In this document: piece by piece, positions 42,902 through 50,749 of the stretch
How positions within the stretch are numbered: position 1 is the first letter of the stretch
How the letters are laid out: each line of letters starts with the position of its first letter
Origin: Pseudomonas atagonensis
Lineage (GTDB): Bacteria; Pseudomonadota; Gammaproteobacteria; Pseudomonadales; Pseudomonadaceae
Reading direction: 5' to 3'
Length of the DNA stretch: 64,000 nt
Assembly (NCBI RefSeq): GCF_011369485.1
Contig: NZ_VXCA01000023.1
Location: 1-64,000, forward strand
Translations under genes and position numbers: made by a program
Notes under the pieces: model-generated
Seen by the model: the letters and a program-made list of their open reading frames with translations, nothing else
Told to the model about the DNA's origin: nothing
The model's database searches: none

Positions 42902-43383
42902 GCGACACCCCCGGCAGATTCGAGGTCGCGGACGATGGAAATGTGTGCGTTATAACGGGCGAGGCGAGTAGCTAGGGAGGAGTTTGCGCGGAGTGCGCTC
43001 AACGCCATGCGGCGGTGAGCAAATGCGCGGACTTTGGACGGAATTAGGGCGTGTTTCATGGGTGTAGCTCCGTTTACTTCACTGGAGCCACTCCTATCTG
43101 CCGCCAAGCAGGGTAGGGTGGCGAGTTGCACAGGATTGGCGGACCGGGGTAAACGGAACCCGGCGCACCCGAGGGTGCTCCTGCGCAACCCGCCATAACA
43201 CGAGAATGCGGACGCAAAAAAAGCGCCTGCAATCGTAATGGGGGCGCTGTTGCGCCGTTTACTGTTCGACCCGCCAAGGTCGGTCGCTGAATTTGCAGCG
43301 ACAGGCGAACCATACCGGCGGGCGTGACTGCTGGCAAGAAGACTTATCGACCGTTCATCGCTGATCATGAGGGGAGCATTCAT
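42898..43383 (-). CDS. Ash-like protein gene with internal start, over a regulatory RNA
   Basis: 161 residues if read from the ATG at 43383, which overlaps the previous gene's stop by 4 bp. The sequence KRRNSAPITIAGAFFASAFSCYGGLRR resembles the phage P4 Ash family. An in-frame ATG at 43059 has its own GGAG site and would give a 53-residue protein (MKHALIPSKVRAFAHRRMAL). The first 320 bp also encode RNA signals: a C4-like fold, a terminator, and three copies of an 8-base word, one covering the internal ribosome-binding site. Which product is made may thus be RNA-controlled. Confidence 0.6.
   Translation of the reverse strand: MNAPLMISDERSISLLASSHARRYGSPVAANSATDLGGSNSKRRNSAPITIAGAFFASAFSCYGGLRRSTLGCAGFRLPRSANPVQLATLPCLAADRSGSSEVNGATPMKHALIPSKVRAFAHRRMALSALRANSSLATRLARYNAHISIVRDLESAGGVA
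43070..43262 (-). promoter_or_regulatory. three-block RNA switch (CCGTTTAC / GTAAACGG / CCGTTTAC)
   Basis: On the plus strand CCGTTTAC is at 43,070-43,077 and 43,255-43,262, and its complement GTAAACGG at 43,149-43,156. In the minus-strand transcript the middle block can pair with either outer one. The outer block at 43,070 overlaps the GGAG ribosome-binding site of the 43,059 start. The block at 43,249-43,262 (14 nt) pairs fully with two downstream half-sites (43,183-43,189 and 43,149-43,156) that flank a hairpin. P4 immunity uses a comparable seqA-seqB-seqC scheme. Confidence 0.6.
43214..43325 (-). ncRNA. C4/CI-type antisense RNA candidate ending in a terminator
   Basis: Read on the minus strand: outer stem CCCGCC/GGCGGG (43,322-43,317 with 43,275-43,270) around the hairpin GTCGCTG-caaatt-CAGCGAC, then the pairing block GTAAACGGCGCAAC, then terminator AGCGCC...GGCGCT followed by seven T at 43,221-43,215. 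Nested stems, a complementary block and an intrinsic terminator in front of an ash/icd-type gene are features of C4 RNAs of P1/P7-like phages and of P4 CI RNA. Promoter not identified. Confidence 0.5.
43215..43248 (-). terminator. intrinsic terminator inside the ash-like frame
   Basis: Stem AGCGCC/GGCGCT with a 15-base loop followed by TTTTTTT on the minus strand. It would stop transcripts before the small-gene/replication cluster unless translation or RNA pairing prevents it. Confidence 0.65.
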
Positions 43384-43748
43384 GCTGCCACCTTTTGGCG
43401 GGATGCGCCCGTCTTCTCAAGCATGGCCAGAACGTTGCGCCCGCGCTTGTGTTCGGAAGCAGGCAGGCTGTAGCGGGTCACCAGGCAAGGCAGACCCCAA
43501 TGGTTCGGCACACGCTCCATCAGGCGGTTGAAGTTCAGACCGTAACCGTTGGACAGACTGCTGATGGTCGAGTGAAGGCAGTGGTCGCCCAAACGCTCGG
43601 CCTCGAAGCGATTGAGGCTCAGGTCTTTGAGGAAGTGGCCTAGGACGCGACTGATCTTTGTCGGTGCTTTCCCGGTGCTGGTGGTAATATCGGCTTGAGA
43701 TTTTTCCGGGCTGGCCTTTTTGGGTTGGCCTTTTTTTTGGTCGGTCAT
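43380..43748 (-). CDS. putative winged-helix regulatory protein of the element
   Basis: 122 residues. Lys-rich N-terminus, then a compact domain (RVLGHFLKDLSLNRFEAERLG, HSTISSLSNGYGLNFNRLMERV, GLPCLVTRYSL) that reads like a helix-turn-helix/winged-helix of phage regulators. Directly behind alpA. The role in switching on replication genes is inferred from position. Confidence 0.68.
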   Translation of the reverse strand: MTDQKKGQPKKASPEKSQADITTSTGKAPTKISRVLGHFLKDLSLNRFEAERLGDHCLHSTISSLSNGYGLNFNRLMERVPNHWGLPCLVTRYSLPASEHKRGRNVLAMLEKTGASRQKVAA

Positions 43749-44018
43749 TTATGCGGCCTCTCCACGCAGAGCGATGCGCTGGCGCACCCATGCCTGGACC
43801 TCGGCCAGCACAAAGCCGACCGGCGAACCGCGCGACTTGCTGTTGCTCAGCGGCACGGGACGCGGAAAGGTCGGATCGTCTTTGAGGCGTTTGTACACGG
43901 TGGGGCGAGCGAGGCCAGTGATGGCCTCAAGGTCCGGCATGCGAATCAGGGTGATCGCCGGGTCAAAGTTCTGTGCAGAGACAGCGGAAGGCTGGTGCGG
44001 CGTATTGATGGTGTGCAT
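43749..44018 (-). CDS. alpA: AlpA-family transcriptional regulator
   Basis: 89 residues with the MerR-like AlpA helix-turn-helix: LIRMPDLEAITGLARPTVYKRLKDDPTFPRPVPLSNS followed by VGFVLAEVQAWVRQRI. In P4-like satellites and Gram-negative islands AlpA controls excision or replication genes. First gene of the long minus-strand operon that runs to the helicase; a 32-bp palindrome lies upstream. Confidence 0.88.
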   Translation of the reverse strand: MHTINTPHQPSAVSAQNFDPAITLIRMPDLEAITGLARPTVYKRLKDDPTFPRPVPLSNSKSRGSPVGFVLAEVQAWVRQRIALRGEAA

Positions 44019-44083
44019 TTTGCGTTTCCCGATACTGATTTAGACAGGAAACACATTGCGTCGGCGCGGCTATTGTCGAAAAT

Positions 44084-44115
44084 GTATGACATGTCGGCGT
44101 GCCGTCACGTCATAC
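44084..44115. promoter_or_regulatory. 32-bp palindrome upstream of alpA
   Basis: GTATGAC at 44,084-44,090 and GTCATAC at 44,109-44,115 with further symmetry inside (TCGGC/GCCGT), 13 of 16 pairs matching. It is 66 bp before the alpA start and 8 bp beyond the stop of the 2-TM gene: a likely operator for the element's master switch. Confidence 0.55.
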
Positions 44116-44122
44116 CAATCTG

Positions 44123-44665
44123 TCACTTACCGGCAGCGATGTCAGAGCGGTCTGACACATTGTCAGGCTTGATCGCACTCGCCAATTCCGCGGCCTGGCG
44201 CACTGGGATGCCTCGCTCCGAAATGAAGCTCTGGATGCTTTTCTGCAAGGGCGGACGCTCTGGATCGTACTCAATCCAGAATTTGATCGTGGCCTGTTGG
44301 GCGGCTGACAGAGCTCTTGTCGTATATGGGAATGTGAGCGCCCCAGTATCGGTTGGACCATTGCTGTCATGGGTGATGGGTATCAGCAGCGGCTTATCTC
44401 CCGGCAGTGGGCTGTCCGGCTGCGCAGTCGCTACCGCGTCGCTTGATTCGGCTGCCTCCATCTCGTCGATTGCGTGGAATTGGCGGAGGACGTACGACAT
44501 ACCCCACGCTGCGCACAACATGCCGCTTGTGCTGCCCATGACTATCCACCCCAGCGTGTCATAGCCGTACTTTTTCAGAGCCAAAAACACGCACAGCAGG
44601 ATCATGCCGGCGACCATGCCCGCAAGAAAAAGGCCGAGCTGGTGGTTGTAGTATTCACGCTTCAT
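44123..44665 (-). CDS. membrane protein of unknown function
   Basis: 180 residues. Two membrane helices near residues 9-30 (LFLAGMVAGMILLCVFLAL) and 37-60 (GWIVMGSTSGMLCAAWGMSYVL), then a soluble C-terminus with FWIEYDPERPPLQKSIQSFISERGI, helix-rich. Lies between integrase and alpA. No family recognised; not a typical holin because of the long cytosolic tail. Confidence 0.65.
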   Translation of the reverse strand: MKREYYNHQLGLFLAGMVAGMILLCVFLALKKYGYDTLGWIVMGSTSGMLCAAWGMSYVLRQFHAIDEMEAAESSDAVATAQPDSPLPGDKPLLIPITHDSNGPTDTGALTFPYTTRALSAAQQATIKFWIEYDPERPPLQKSIQSFISERGIPVRQAAELASAIKPDNVSDRSDIAAGK

Positions 44666-44843
44666 CTGCCGCTCCCTCCCAGGAGCCCCAATTGGCTAGA
44701 TTGGCTGACCAGGCGGTTGGGAATCCCGCTTTTCGTCCCGTCGGACTAGATCAGCCAAAACTCTATGCTCTCCAGATACTGGCTATTCAAACAGTAATGG
44801 CGGCCAGTCTATATCTGTCTATCTATCAGATGAAAGCGCCGTG

Positions 44844-46085
44844 TCATGCGCGTTTACCGAAGTGTCCCTGAACCACAACACCGCCCGCGAGACCGTCGAG
44901 GTAGTTCGCATACCATTGCATCATCACTGTGCGCTGCGGCAGATACTTGGCTTTGTTGTAAACGCCAGCGACGCCAGGCTTCTTGTGGGAGAGTTGGGCC
45001 TCGATGTGGTTCTCGTCGAACCCGTTTTCATTGAGGACTGTCGAAGCGATGTGTCGGAACCCGTGCCCGGTCTGGCGACCCTCATACCCCATTCGCCGCA
45101 GTGCCATCAGGAACACTGTGTCGCTGCGGGGCTTCGTGCGGTCGCTGCGGCCGGGGAAAAGCAGGGGGTTGCCACCGGTGTACTTGCGCAACTCTTCCAG
45201 CGCCTCGATCGCCTGAGTGGAGAGGGGGACCAAATGCTCCAACCCCTTTTTCCGCCCCTTCCGATTCACCGGGACAGTCCAGATCTTTTTATCAAGGTCG
45301 AACTCTGACCACTCCGCCTCGCGCAGCTCGCTGGGGCGCACGGCAAAAAGGCTCAGTAAGCGCAGGCCGAGGCGGACATCGTGGGCATGTGGATATGCGG
45401 CAATCGCGCGGATCAGGCCGGGCAACTCGTCTTGCGTTACGTGGGCGTAGTTCTCGGCTTTGCCTGACTGGAGATACTTCTGCAGGCCTTCCAGCGGATT
45501 GTGCGTCGCGCGACCGGTCACCCGGGCCAAGTCGTAAACGTCGCGGCAATAGGAGCGAACCCGGCTCATTTGCTCAAGGATTCCTTTCTGCTCCATGCCG
45601 CGCAGAAACTCCATCCATTCGAGTGGGGTGATATCCACGAACTGGCGTTTGCCGAACACCGGGAAGACGTGACGCTCCAGGGCGCCGATGATCCGCTTCG
45701 CCGTGCCGGCGTCCCAGTTGGTCAGGCGGGACGCGTACCACTCCCGCGCCAATGGCTCGAATGTCTCGCCGGCGATATCCCGATCTGCCTTTTTGCGGGC
45801 TTGTTTCGTGACGATGGGGTTTTTGCCGTCGGCGGCATCGGTGCGCAGATCGGCAGCTTTCTGCCTGGCGGCCGATCCGCTCACCTCTGGGTAACCGCCG
45901 AGCCCGAGCCATGACCATTTGCCGTCTGGCTTCTTGTACCGGAGCTGCCAAGACTTTTGACCGTCAGGCTTCACGCGAAAATAAAGGCCGCTCCCGTCGA
46001 GTTCGCGATACTCCTTGGCGTCAGGCTCAAGGCCGGCCAATGCGGTATCGGAAAGGGGGCGGCGTTTTATCTCGGAGCGCTTCAT
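44844..46085 (-). CDS. int: tyrosine-type integrase, P4-like
   Basis: 413 residues. N-terminal DUF4102-type arm-binding domain (SDTALAGLEPDAKEYRELDGSGLYFRVKPDG), core-binding domain, and catalytic domain with Arg250 (VRPSELREAEW), His341 and Arg344 (HGFRH), His367 and Tyr376 (VYNKAKYL). Known reaction: site-specific recombination between attP and attB in a tRNA 3' end. It lies next to tRNA-Met with the arm-type repeats in between, the normal layout. Confidence 0.94.
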   Translation of the reverse strand: MKRSEIKRRPLSDTALAGLEPDAKEYRELDGSGLYFRVKPDGQKSWQLRYKKPDGKWSWLGLGGYPEVSGSAARQKAADLRTDAADGKNPIVTKQARKKADRDIAGETFEPLAREWYASRLTNWDAGTAKRIIGALERHVFPVFGKRQFVDITPLEWMEFLRGMEQKGILEQMSRVRSYCRDVYDLARVTGRATHNPLEGLQKYLQSGKAENYAHVTQDELPGLIRAIAAYPHAHDVRLGLRLLSLFAVRPSELREAEWSEFDLDKKIWTVPVNRKGRKKGLEHLVPLSTQAIEALEELRKYTGGNPLLFPGRSDRTKPRSDTVFLMALRRMGYEGRQTGHGFRHIASTVLNENGFDENHIEAQLSHKKPGVAGVYNKAKYLPQRTVMMQWYANYLDGLAGGVVVQGHFGKRA

Positions 46086-46121
46086 TTGGGCTTGTATCCC
46101 CTCGGTTCAATTATTTGTCGA

Positions 46122-46166
46122 GGATACACAGGGGGATACACGGAGGGAAGGTATAGAGGGATACAG
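46122..46166. promoter_or_regulatory. right integrase arm-type sites (GGATACAC repeats)
   Basis: GGATACAC at 46,122 and 46,134 and GGGATACAG at 46,158, with an inverted GTATCCC at 46,094. The first two copies match those inside attL and are also 12 bp apart. They sit just upstream of the integrase gene and may autoregulate it. Confidence 0.65.
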
Positions 46167-46184
46167 AGAGAGATAGCCAGAAAC

Positions 46185-46212
46185 AAGAAAGCCCGCACTA
46201 GGCGGGCTTCTT
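46185..46212 (-). terminator. terminator downstream of tRNA-Met carried by the element
   Basis: Hairpin GCCCGC-actag-GCGGGC with AAGAAA and TTCTT flanks, 44 bp past the tRNA 3' end. It replaces the ancestral terminator now at 30,855. Confidence 0.8.
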
Positions 46213-46250
46213 GAGGTTGTTTAGAGACTCATGGAGACATCTGTAAACAG

Positions 46251-46279
46251 GTACTTGGTGGCTACACAGGGACTTGAAC
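46251..46279. repeat. attR of the element, within the intact tRNA-Met gene
   Basis: GTACTTGGTGGCTACACAGG plus nine further bases (gAcTTGAAC), partner of the repeat at 30,890. The tRNA remains complete at this end, so integration does not damage it. Confidence 0.92.
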
Positions 46280-46332
46280 CCCGGACCCCAGCATTATGAA
46301 TGCTATGCTCTAACCAACTGAGCTATGTAGCC
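46256..46332 (-). tRNA. tRNA-Met (anticodon CAT)
   Basis: 77 nt including an encoded CCA. Acceptor stem GGCTACA/TGTAGCC, D-arm with AGCTCAGTTGGTTAGAGC, anticodon loop TTCATAA, T-loop GTTCAAGTCC. CAT could also be a lysidine-modified tRNA-Ile, but the body fits elongator Met. Host gene of the integrative element. Confidence 0.93.
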
Positions 46333-46418
46333 AAGTGGCGCGCATTATTCCCCTGAAATGGAAAAGCGTCAAGCGTAAATTTAAAAAATTTTTCTACGCT
46401 TTCAACCGTTTATCAAAA

Positions 46419-47873
46419 TCACTGGCCGAGCAGCGGCGAAGGGCAGCGTTGGAACCAGCGGCTGGCTTGCTCATAAGCGTGCGCCAGTTGAAGGACAGCG
46501 AAGTCGGCCTGGTGCTTGCCGATGATTTGCAGGCCCATCGGCAAACCGTGCGAATTGAACCCGGCCTGAACGTTGGCGACCGGGCAACCCGACAAGGTGC
46601 CGGGAATCACCACTTCCATCCAGCGGTGATAAGTGTCCATCGCCACGCCTTCGATGGACGTTGGCCACGGCTGGGTCTTGTCGAACGGAAACACCTGAGC
46701 ACTGGGCAGCAGCAGGTAATCGTACTTCTCGAACAGCCGAGAAATCGCCCGATACCAGTCACTGCGCACCACCGAGGCGGCAAACACTTCGCTGGCCGAC
46801 AGCTTCAGGCCGTTTTCCACTTCCCAGATAGCTTCCGGTTTCAACAACGCGCGTTTCTGTGGATCGGCATAGGTAGCGCCCAACGAACCCGCAACCATCC
46901 AGTGCCGCAACGTCCGCCAACTGCTCCAAAGCCGCTCAGGTGCGAAACCGGGCTGAACGGACTCAACGTGACAACCGAAGCTTTCGAAGTCGGCAAAGGT
47001 CTTCTCGCACAGTGACAGCACGCCTTGCTCCATCGGCAAATAACCGTTGAAGTCGCCCAGCCAACCCAACCGCGTGCCTTTGAAATCGCGCCCCAGTGGT
47101 GCCGCAAATGCCTCACCGGATTCAGCGATGGACAGTGGCGCCCGCGCATCGCCCCCGGCCTGCACCGACAACAGCAACGCCGCATCTTTCACGCTGCGCG
47201 CCATCGGCCCTTCGTAACCGAGCTGATCGAAAAACAGATCGGCACTGTCATCAAACGGCACACGCCCCTGCGATGGACGAAAACCAAAGACGTTATTGAA
47301 CGCCGCCGGATTACGCAGCGAACCCATCATGTCGCTGCCGTCGGCCACCGGCACCAGATGCATCGCCAGCGCCGCCGCTGCGCCACCACTGCTGCCGCCC
47401 GCCGTTTTGCTCGGGTCGTACGCGCAAGCGGTCGCGCCAAACAACGGGTTGTAGCTTTGCGAACCGAGGCCAAATTCCGGGGTGTTGGTCTTGCCGATAA
47501 TGATCGCGCCGGCAGCCTTGATCCGTTCGACCATGATGCCGTCGCGCTCAGGCACAAAGTTCTTGTACAGCGGCGAGCCGAGGGTGGTGCGAATACCGTG
47601 GGTCAGCGACAGATCCTTGATCGCATGAGGCAAGCCATGCATCCAGCCACGGTATTCGCCGCGTGCCAGTTCGGCATCGCGTTCATCGGCCTGAGCCAGC
47701 AGATCCTCAGGTGACTGCAGGCTGATTAGCGCATTCACGATCGGGTTGAAGCGTTCGATATGGGCAAGGTAAGTCTGCATCACTTCCCGGCAGGAAACCT
47801 GGCGCAGGCGGATGCGTTCGGCGAGTTCATGGGCCTGCAGCAGGACCAGTTCGCTGATGTTATTAGCGTTCAT
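46419..47873 (-). CDS. amidase-signature family enzyme
   Basis: 484 residues with the amidase signature: Lys in HAIKDLS near residue 85, the Gly/Ser-rich core SKTAGGSSGGAAAALAM, and the nucleophile region ADGSDMMGSLRNPAAF. Known reaction: hydrolysis of amide bonds with a Ser-cisSer-Lys triad. It is the last gene of a polyamine-type ABC operon (60 bp after the binding protein), so it may act on the imported compound; that substrate is unknown. Confidence 0.88.
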   Translation of the reverse strand: MNANNISELVLLQAHELAERIRLRQVSCREVMQTYLAHIERFNPIVNALISLQSPEDLLAQADERDAELARGEYRGWMHGLPHAIKDLSLTHGIRTTLGSPLYKNFVPERDGIMVERIKAAGAIIIGKTNTPEFGLGSQSYNPLFGATACAYDPSKTAGGSSGGAAAALAMHLVPVADGSDMMGSLRNPAAFNNVFGFRPSQGRVPFDDSADLFFDQLGYEGPMARSVKDAALLLSVQAGGDARAPLSIAESGEAFAAPLGRDFKGTRLGWLGDFNGYLPMEQGVLSLCEKTFADFESFGCHVESVQPGFAPERLWSSWRTLRHWMVAGSLGATYADPQKRALLKPEAIWEVENGLKLSASEVFAASVVRSDWYRAISRLFEKYDYLLLPSAQVFPFDKTQPWPTSIEGVAMDTYHRWMEVVIPGTLSGCPVANVQAGFNSHGLPMGLQIIGKHQADFAVLQLAHAYEQASRWFQRCPSPLLGQ

Positions 47874-47933
47874 TGCAAGCGGCCTTTCAGACGGCTGGAA
47901 AAACGCCCCGCCGGTGCGACGGGGCGATAGAGG

Positions 47934-48980
47934 TCAACGCATCAGGTTGGTCCAGAGACGGTCGGCGAGGCGGATCGCACCTTCACCGCAAGTCTTGCTG
48001 AACACCACGTTGGTGCCCTCGGGAATGTGCAGTTCCGGCGCGTCCTTGAGCGCTGCGTCGAGGAACGGTTCGACGCCTTTGATCGGGCTCTGGTGCTTGA
48101 GGAAGTTCTGCGTCATCGCCGAGTTTTCCGGCTGGCTGAGGAAGGCGATGAACGCCTTGGCATTCGCCGGATTTTTGCTGCCGGTGGGGATGACCATATT
48201 GTCGACCCAGGCCAGCACGCCTTCTTTCGGGTAAAGGTATTTCAGTGTCGGCTTCATCTCACGAGCGCGCATCGACGAGCCGCCCCAGAACATCGACATG
48301 TCGATTTCACCGGAAGCGAGGTTCTCGCGAATCGAGCCGGCCTTGGAGCTGTAAGTTTTGACGAATGGCTTCTGCGCCTTGAGCAGCGTCAGCACCTGCT
48401 GCATCTGTTTCGGGTCTTCGCTGCACAGCGGAATGTTCAGATAGAGGCTGGCCATGTCGACCATGTCGCTGACCGAATCGAACATGTTGATGCGCCCCTG
48501 CAACTCGGCTGGCGGCTCATACAAAACCTTGTAGCTGTCGGCCGGGCCTTTGTAGCGAGCGCTGTCGAGCACGACGCTGGTAGTGCCCCAGATGAACGGC
48601 ACCGAATACGCGCCCTGCGGGTCCCAGCTCGGTTTCTTCAGGTTATCCACAACGCTGGCGTAGTAGGGCTCTTTGACCGGGTCGAAGCGTTCCAGCAGGT
48701 TTTCCTTGATCAGGATCGGGATGAACTGGTGCGACGGAATCGCCACGTCATAACCGGCGCCGCCCTGTTTCAGTTTTGCCAACAAGGTCTCATTGGAATC
48801 GTAGGAGTCGACGGTGACTTCGATGCCGGTCTGCTTCTGGAACTTGGCGAGAATCTCCGGCGAAAAGTAGCCGCTCCAACTCACCACGTTGAGTTTCTCG
48901 GCGGCCTGAACACTGACGGCCATGGTCAGCGGCAATGTCAGGACCAACGAAGTGCCGACGCTTTTTATCCACTTGCTCAT
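47934..48980 (-). CDS. periplasmic binding protein, PotD/PotF (polyamine) family
   Basis: 348 residues. Signal peptide (residues 1-26, cleaved after VQAA). Family motifs: LNVVSWSGYFSPEILAKFQKQTGIEV, YDVAIPSHQFIPILIKENLLERFD, VPFIWGTTSV, MFWGGSS. Binds the substrate for the two permeases and ATPase encoded just upstream. Spermidine or putrescine is the family norm, but an amidase in the operon points to a modified compound. Confidence 0.9.
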   Translation of the reverse strand: MSKWIKSVGTSLVLTLPLTMAVSVQAAEKLNVVSWSGYFSPEILAKFQKQTGIEVTVDSYDSNETLLAKLKQGGAGYDVAIPSHQFIPILIKENLLERFDPVKEPYYASVVDNLKKPSWDPQGAYSVPFIWGTTSVVLDSARYKGPADSYKVLYEPPAELQGRINMFDSVSDMVDMASLYLNIPLCSEDPKQMQQVLTLLKAQKPFVKTYSSKAGSIRENLASGEIDMSMFWGGSSMRAREMKPTLKYLYPKEGVLAWVDNMVIPTGSKNPANAKAFIAFLSQPENSAMTQNFLKHQSPIKGVEPFLDAALKDAPELHIPEGTNVVFSKTCGEGAIRLADRLWTNLMR

Positions 48981-49007
48981 GCTATTTCCCCACAGGTCGT
49001 AGAAGGT

Positions 49008-49814
49008 TCAGGCGTTCTTTTTGCCCAACAGGTAAGAGAGGCTGACGAACAGCACCGAGACGCCGAGGATCAGCGTCGACACGGCGTTGACGTCGGGTGT
49101 CACGCCCATGCGCAACAGGCCGAAAATGAAGATCGGCAGGGTCGTGGTGCCGGCCTGCGAGACCATCATCGAGATCACGAAGTTATCCAGCGAGACGATG
49201 AAGGCCAGCATCAGCCCGGAGAAAATCCCCGGCATCAGCAGCGGCAAGGTCACTTTGCGAAAAGTCCGCCACGGGCCGGCGTAGAGATCGGCCGAGGCCT
49301 GCTCCAGCGACAGATCCATGTCGTTCAGCCGCGCACGAATCGGCAGGTAGGCGAAGGGAATGCAGAACACCGTATGGGCGATGATCAGGTTGCCGTAGCC
49401 CAGCGACAGACCGATGGTGGAGAACAATGCGAGCGTCGCCACACCGACGACAATTTCCGGCAGCACCAGCGGCAACATGATTGCGCCCATCGACAATTGC
49501 AGGCCCTTGAACTTGGCCCCGCGCGAGGTGCCGAGAGCGGCAAGGGTGGCAATCGCCGTGGCGATCATGCTCGCGCACACCGCAATCAACAGGCTGTTGC
49601 CGGCCGCCTGGCGCAACGCCTGATTGGCGAACGCGGCGCGATACCAGTCGAGGCTGAATCCGCTCCACACCGTCGCCGACTGGTTGGCGTTGAACGAGAA
49701 CACCACCAGCACCACGATCGGCGCGTACAGGTACAGATAGAACAGGAAGCTGAAGCCGCCGAAACCGGGAAAGTCCTGCACGCCCAGCCCTTTGCGTTTG
49801 AATAGAGCGAGCAT
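49008..49814 (-). CDS. ABC transporter permease, PotC/PotI family
   Basis: 268 residues with six membrane segments and the permease loop EQASADLYAGPWRTFRKVTLPLLMPGI (EAA motif). Start taken at the ATG at 49814, one base inside the previous stop (TGATG), with GGAGG 6 bases upstream. Confidence 0.9.
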   Translation of the reverse strand: MLALFKRKGLGVQDFPGFGGFSFLFYLYLYAPIVVLVVFSFNANQSATVWSGFSLDWYRAAFANQALRQAAGNSLLIAVCASMIATAIATLAALGTSRGAKFKGLQLSMGAIMLPLVLPEIVVGVATLALFSTIGLSLGYGNLIIAHTVFCIPFAYLPIRARLNDMDLSLEQASADLYAGPWRTFRKVTLPLLMPGIFSGLMLAFIVSLDNFVISMMVSQAGTTTLPIFIFGLLRMGVTPDVNAVSTLILGVSVLFVSLSYLLGKKNA

Positions 49815-50734
49815 CACGCACCTCCTTTGGCGATGCGCTGGCGCTCGGCGCGCAGGGCATACACGGTCAGCACCAGCATCACGGCAGCCATCAGCACCAG
49901 CGACAGCGCTGCGCCAAACGGCCAGTTACGCGCATCGCTGAACTGCCGGAAAATCAGGTTGCCGAGCATCATTCGTGTGCCGCCGCCGAGCAATTCCGGG
50001 GCGATCATCGCGCCCAGGCACGGCACGAAGGTGAGGATGGCGCCGGCGAGAATCCCCGGTTTGGCGATTGGCAAAACCACTTTGCGCAAGGTGCGTATGC
50101 GCCCGGCATAGAGATCCTGCGCCGCTTCGAGCAGGCGGATATCCATCTTTTCCAGCGTCGCGTAAATCGGCAAAACCACGAACGGCGCGTAGGTGTAAAC
50201 CAGCCCCAGCAGCACCGCGCCGTCGGTGTACAACAACTGCAACGGTTCGTGGATGACGCCTATGCCTATCAGGCTGTTGTTGATCACCCCGGTGTTACGC
50301 AGCAACAGAATCCACGCATACGTGCGGATCAGCAGGTTGGCCCAGAACGGTACGGTGATCAGAAAGATCAACAAGCCGCGCCGATGCACCGGCTGCATGG
50401 CCAGCCACACCGCGACCGGGAAACCGATCAACAACGTGATGATCGTGGTCAGTCCGGCTATGCCGATCGAGCGAAGCGCGATGATCAGATACGAGTCGGC
50501 AAACGCGAGGCTGTCGTCCATCTGCCGCTCGAACAGCAACGAGGTGTAGGCGTCGCTGCTGAAGACCTTGTTGACCCCGCCGTAGGGGTTGGCCTCCATC
50601 AGCGAGTAGCCGATGACGATCAGAATCGGCACGACCAGAAACAGGCAGATGGCGATCAGCGCCGGGCTGACACCGAGGAAGCTCTGGAAAGCCTTGCGGC
50701 GTTCCAGTGTGTTGGCAATCGGTAAGGCATGCAT
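49814..50734 (-). CDS. ABC transporter permease, PotB/PotH family
   Basis: 306 residues, six membrane segments, EAA loop LEAAQDLYAGRIRTLRKVVLPIAKPGI. Second gene of the operon, between ATPase (15-bp gap) and partner permease. PotB/PotH-type family features include FWANLLIRTYAWILLLRNTGVIN. Confidence 0.9.
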   Translation of the reverse strand: MHALPIANTLERRKAFQSFLGVSPALIAICLFLVVPILIVIGYSLMEANPYGGVNKVFSSDAYTSLLFERQMDDSLAFADSYLIIALRSIGIAGLTTIITLLIGFPVAVWLAMQPVHRRGLLIFLITVPFWANLLIRTYAWILLLRNTGVINNSLIGIGVIHEPLQLLYTDGAVLLGLVYTYAPFVVLPIYATLEKMDIRLLEAAQDLYAGRIRTLRKVVLPIAKPGILAGAILTFVPCLGAMIAPELLGGGTRMMLGNLIFRQFSDARNWPFGAALSLVLMAAVMLVLTVYALRAERQRIAKGGA

Positions 50735-50749
50735 GGCAATTCCTCCGGC

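Larger units (their letters stand above)
30890..46279. mobile_element. 15.4-kb P4/PICI-like integrative element in tRNA-Met
   Basis: The element is bounded by direct repeats of the tRNA-Met 3' end (20 bp perfect, 29 bp with two mismatches). All its genes are on the minus strand, and it breaks the otherwise housekeeping context. Order from the integrase end: int, 2-TM protein, alpA, winged-helix-like gene, ash-like gene over a C4/CI-type RNA region, seven tiny overlapping genes, primase-like gene, DUF927 helicase, GGGGAAC iterons, two small genes, then accessory genes including a lone tail-assembly homologue. No capsid, terminase, portal or lysis genes are visible. This is the plan of P4-like satellites and Gram-negative phage-inducible islands. 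Mobility and helper phage are not known. Confidence 0.88.

Noticed and set aside
44123..44665. Holin gene
   Set aside because: Two TM segments fit, but a 120-residue soluble tail and no endolysin or spanin gene argue against it.
30890..46279. Complete temperate prophage
   Set aside because: No terminase, portal, capsid, tape-measure or lysis genes; only one tail-assembly homologue.
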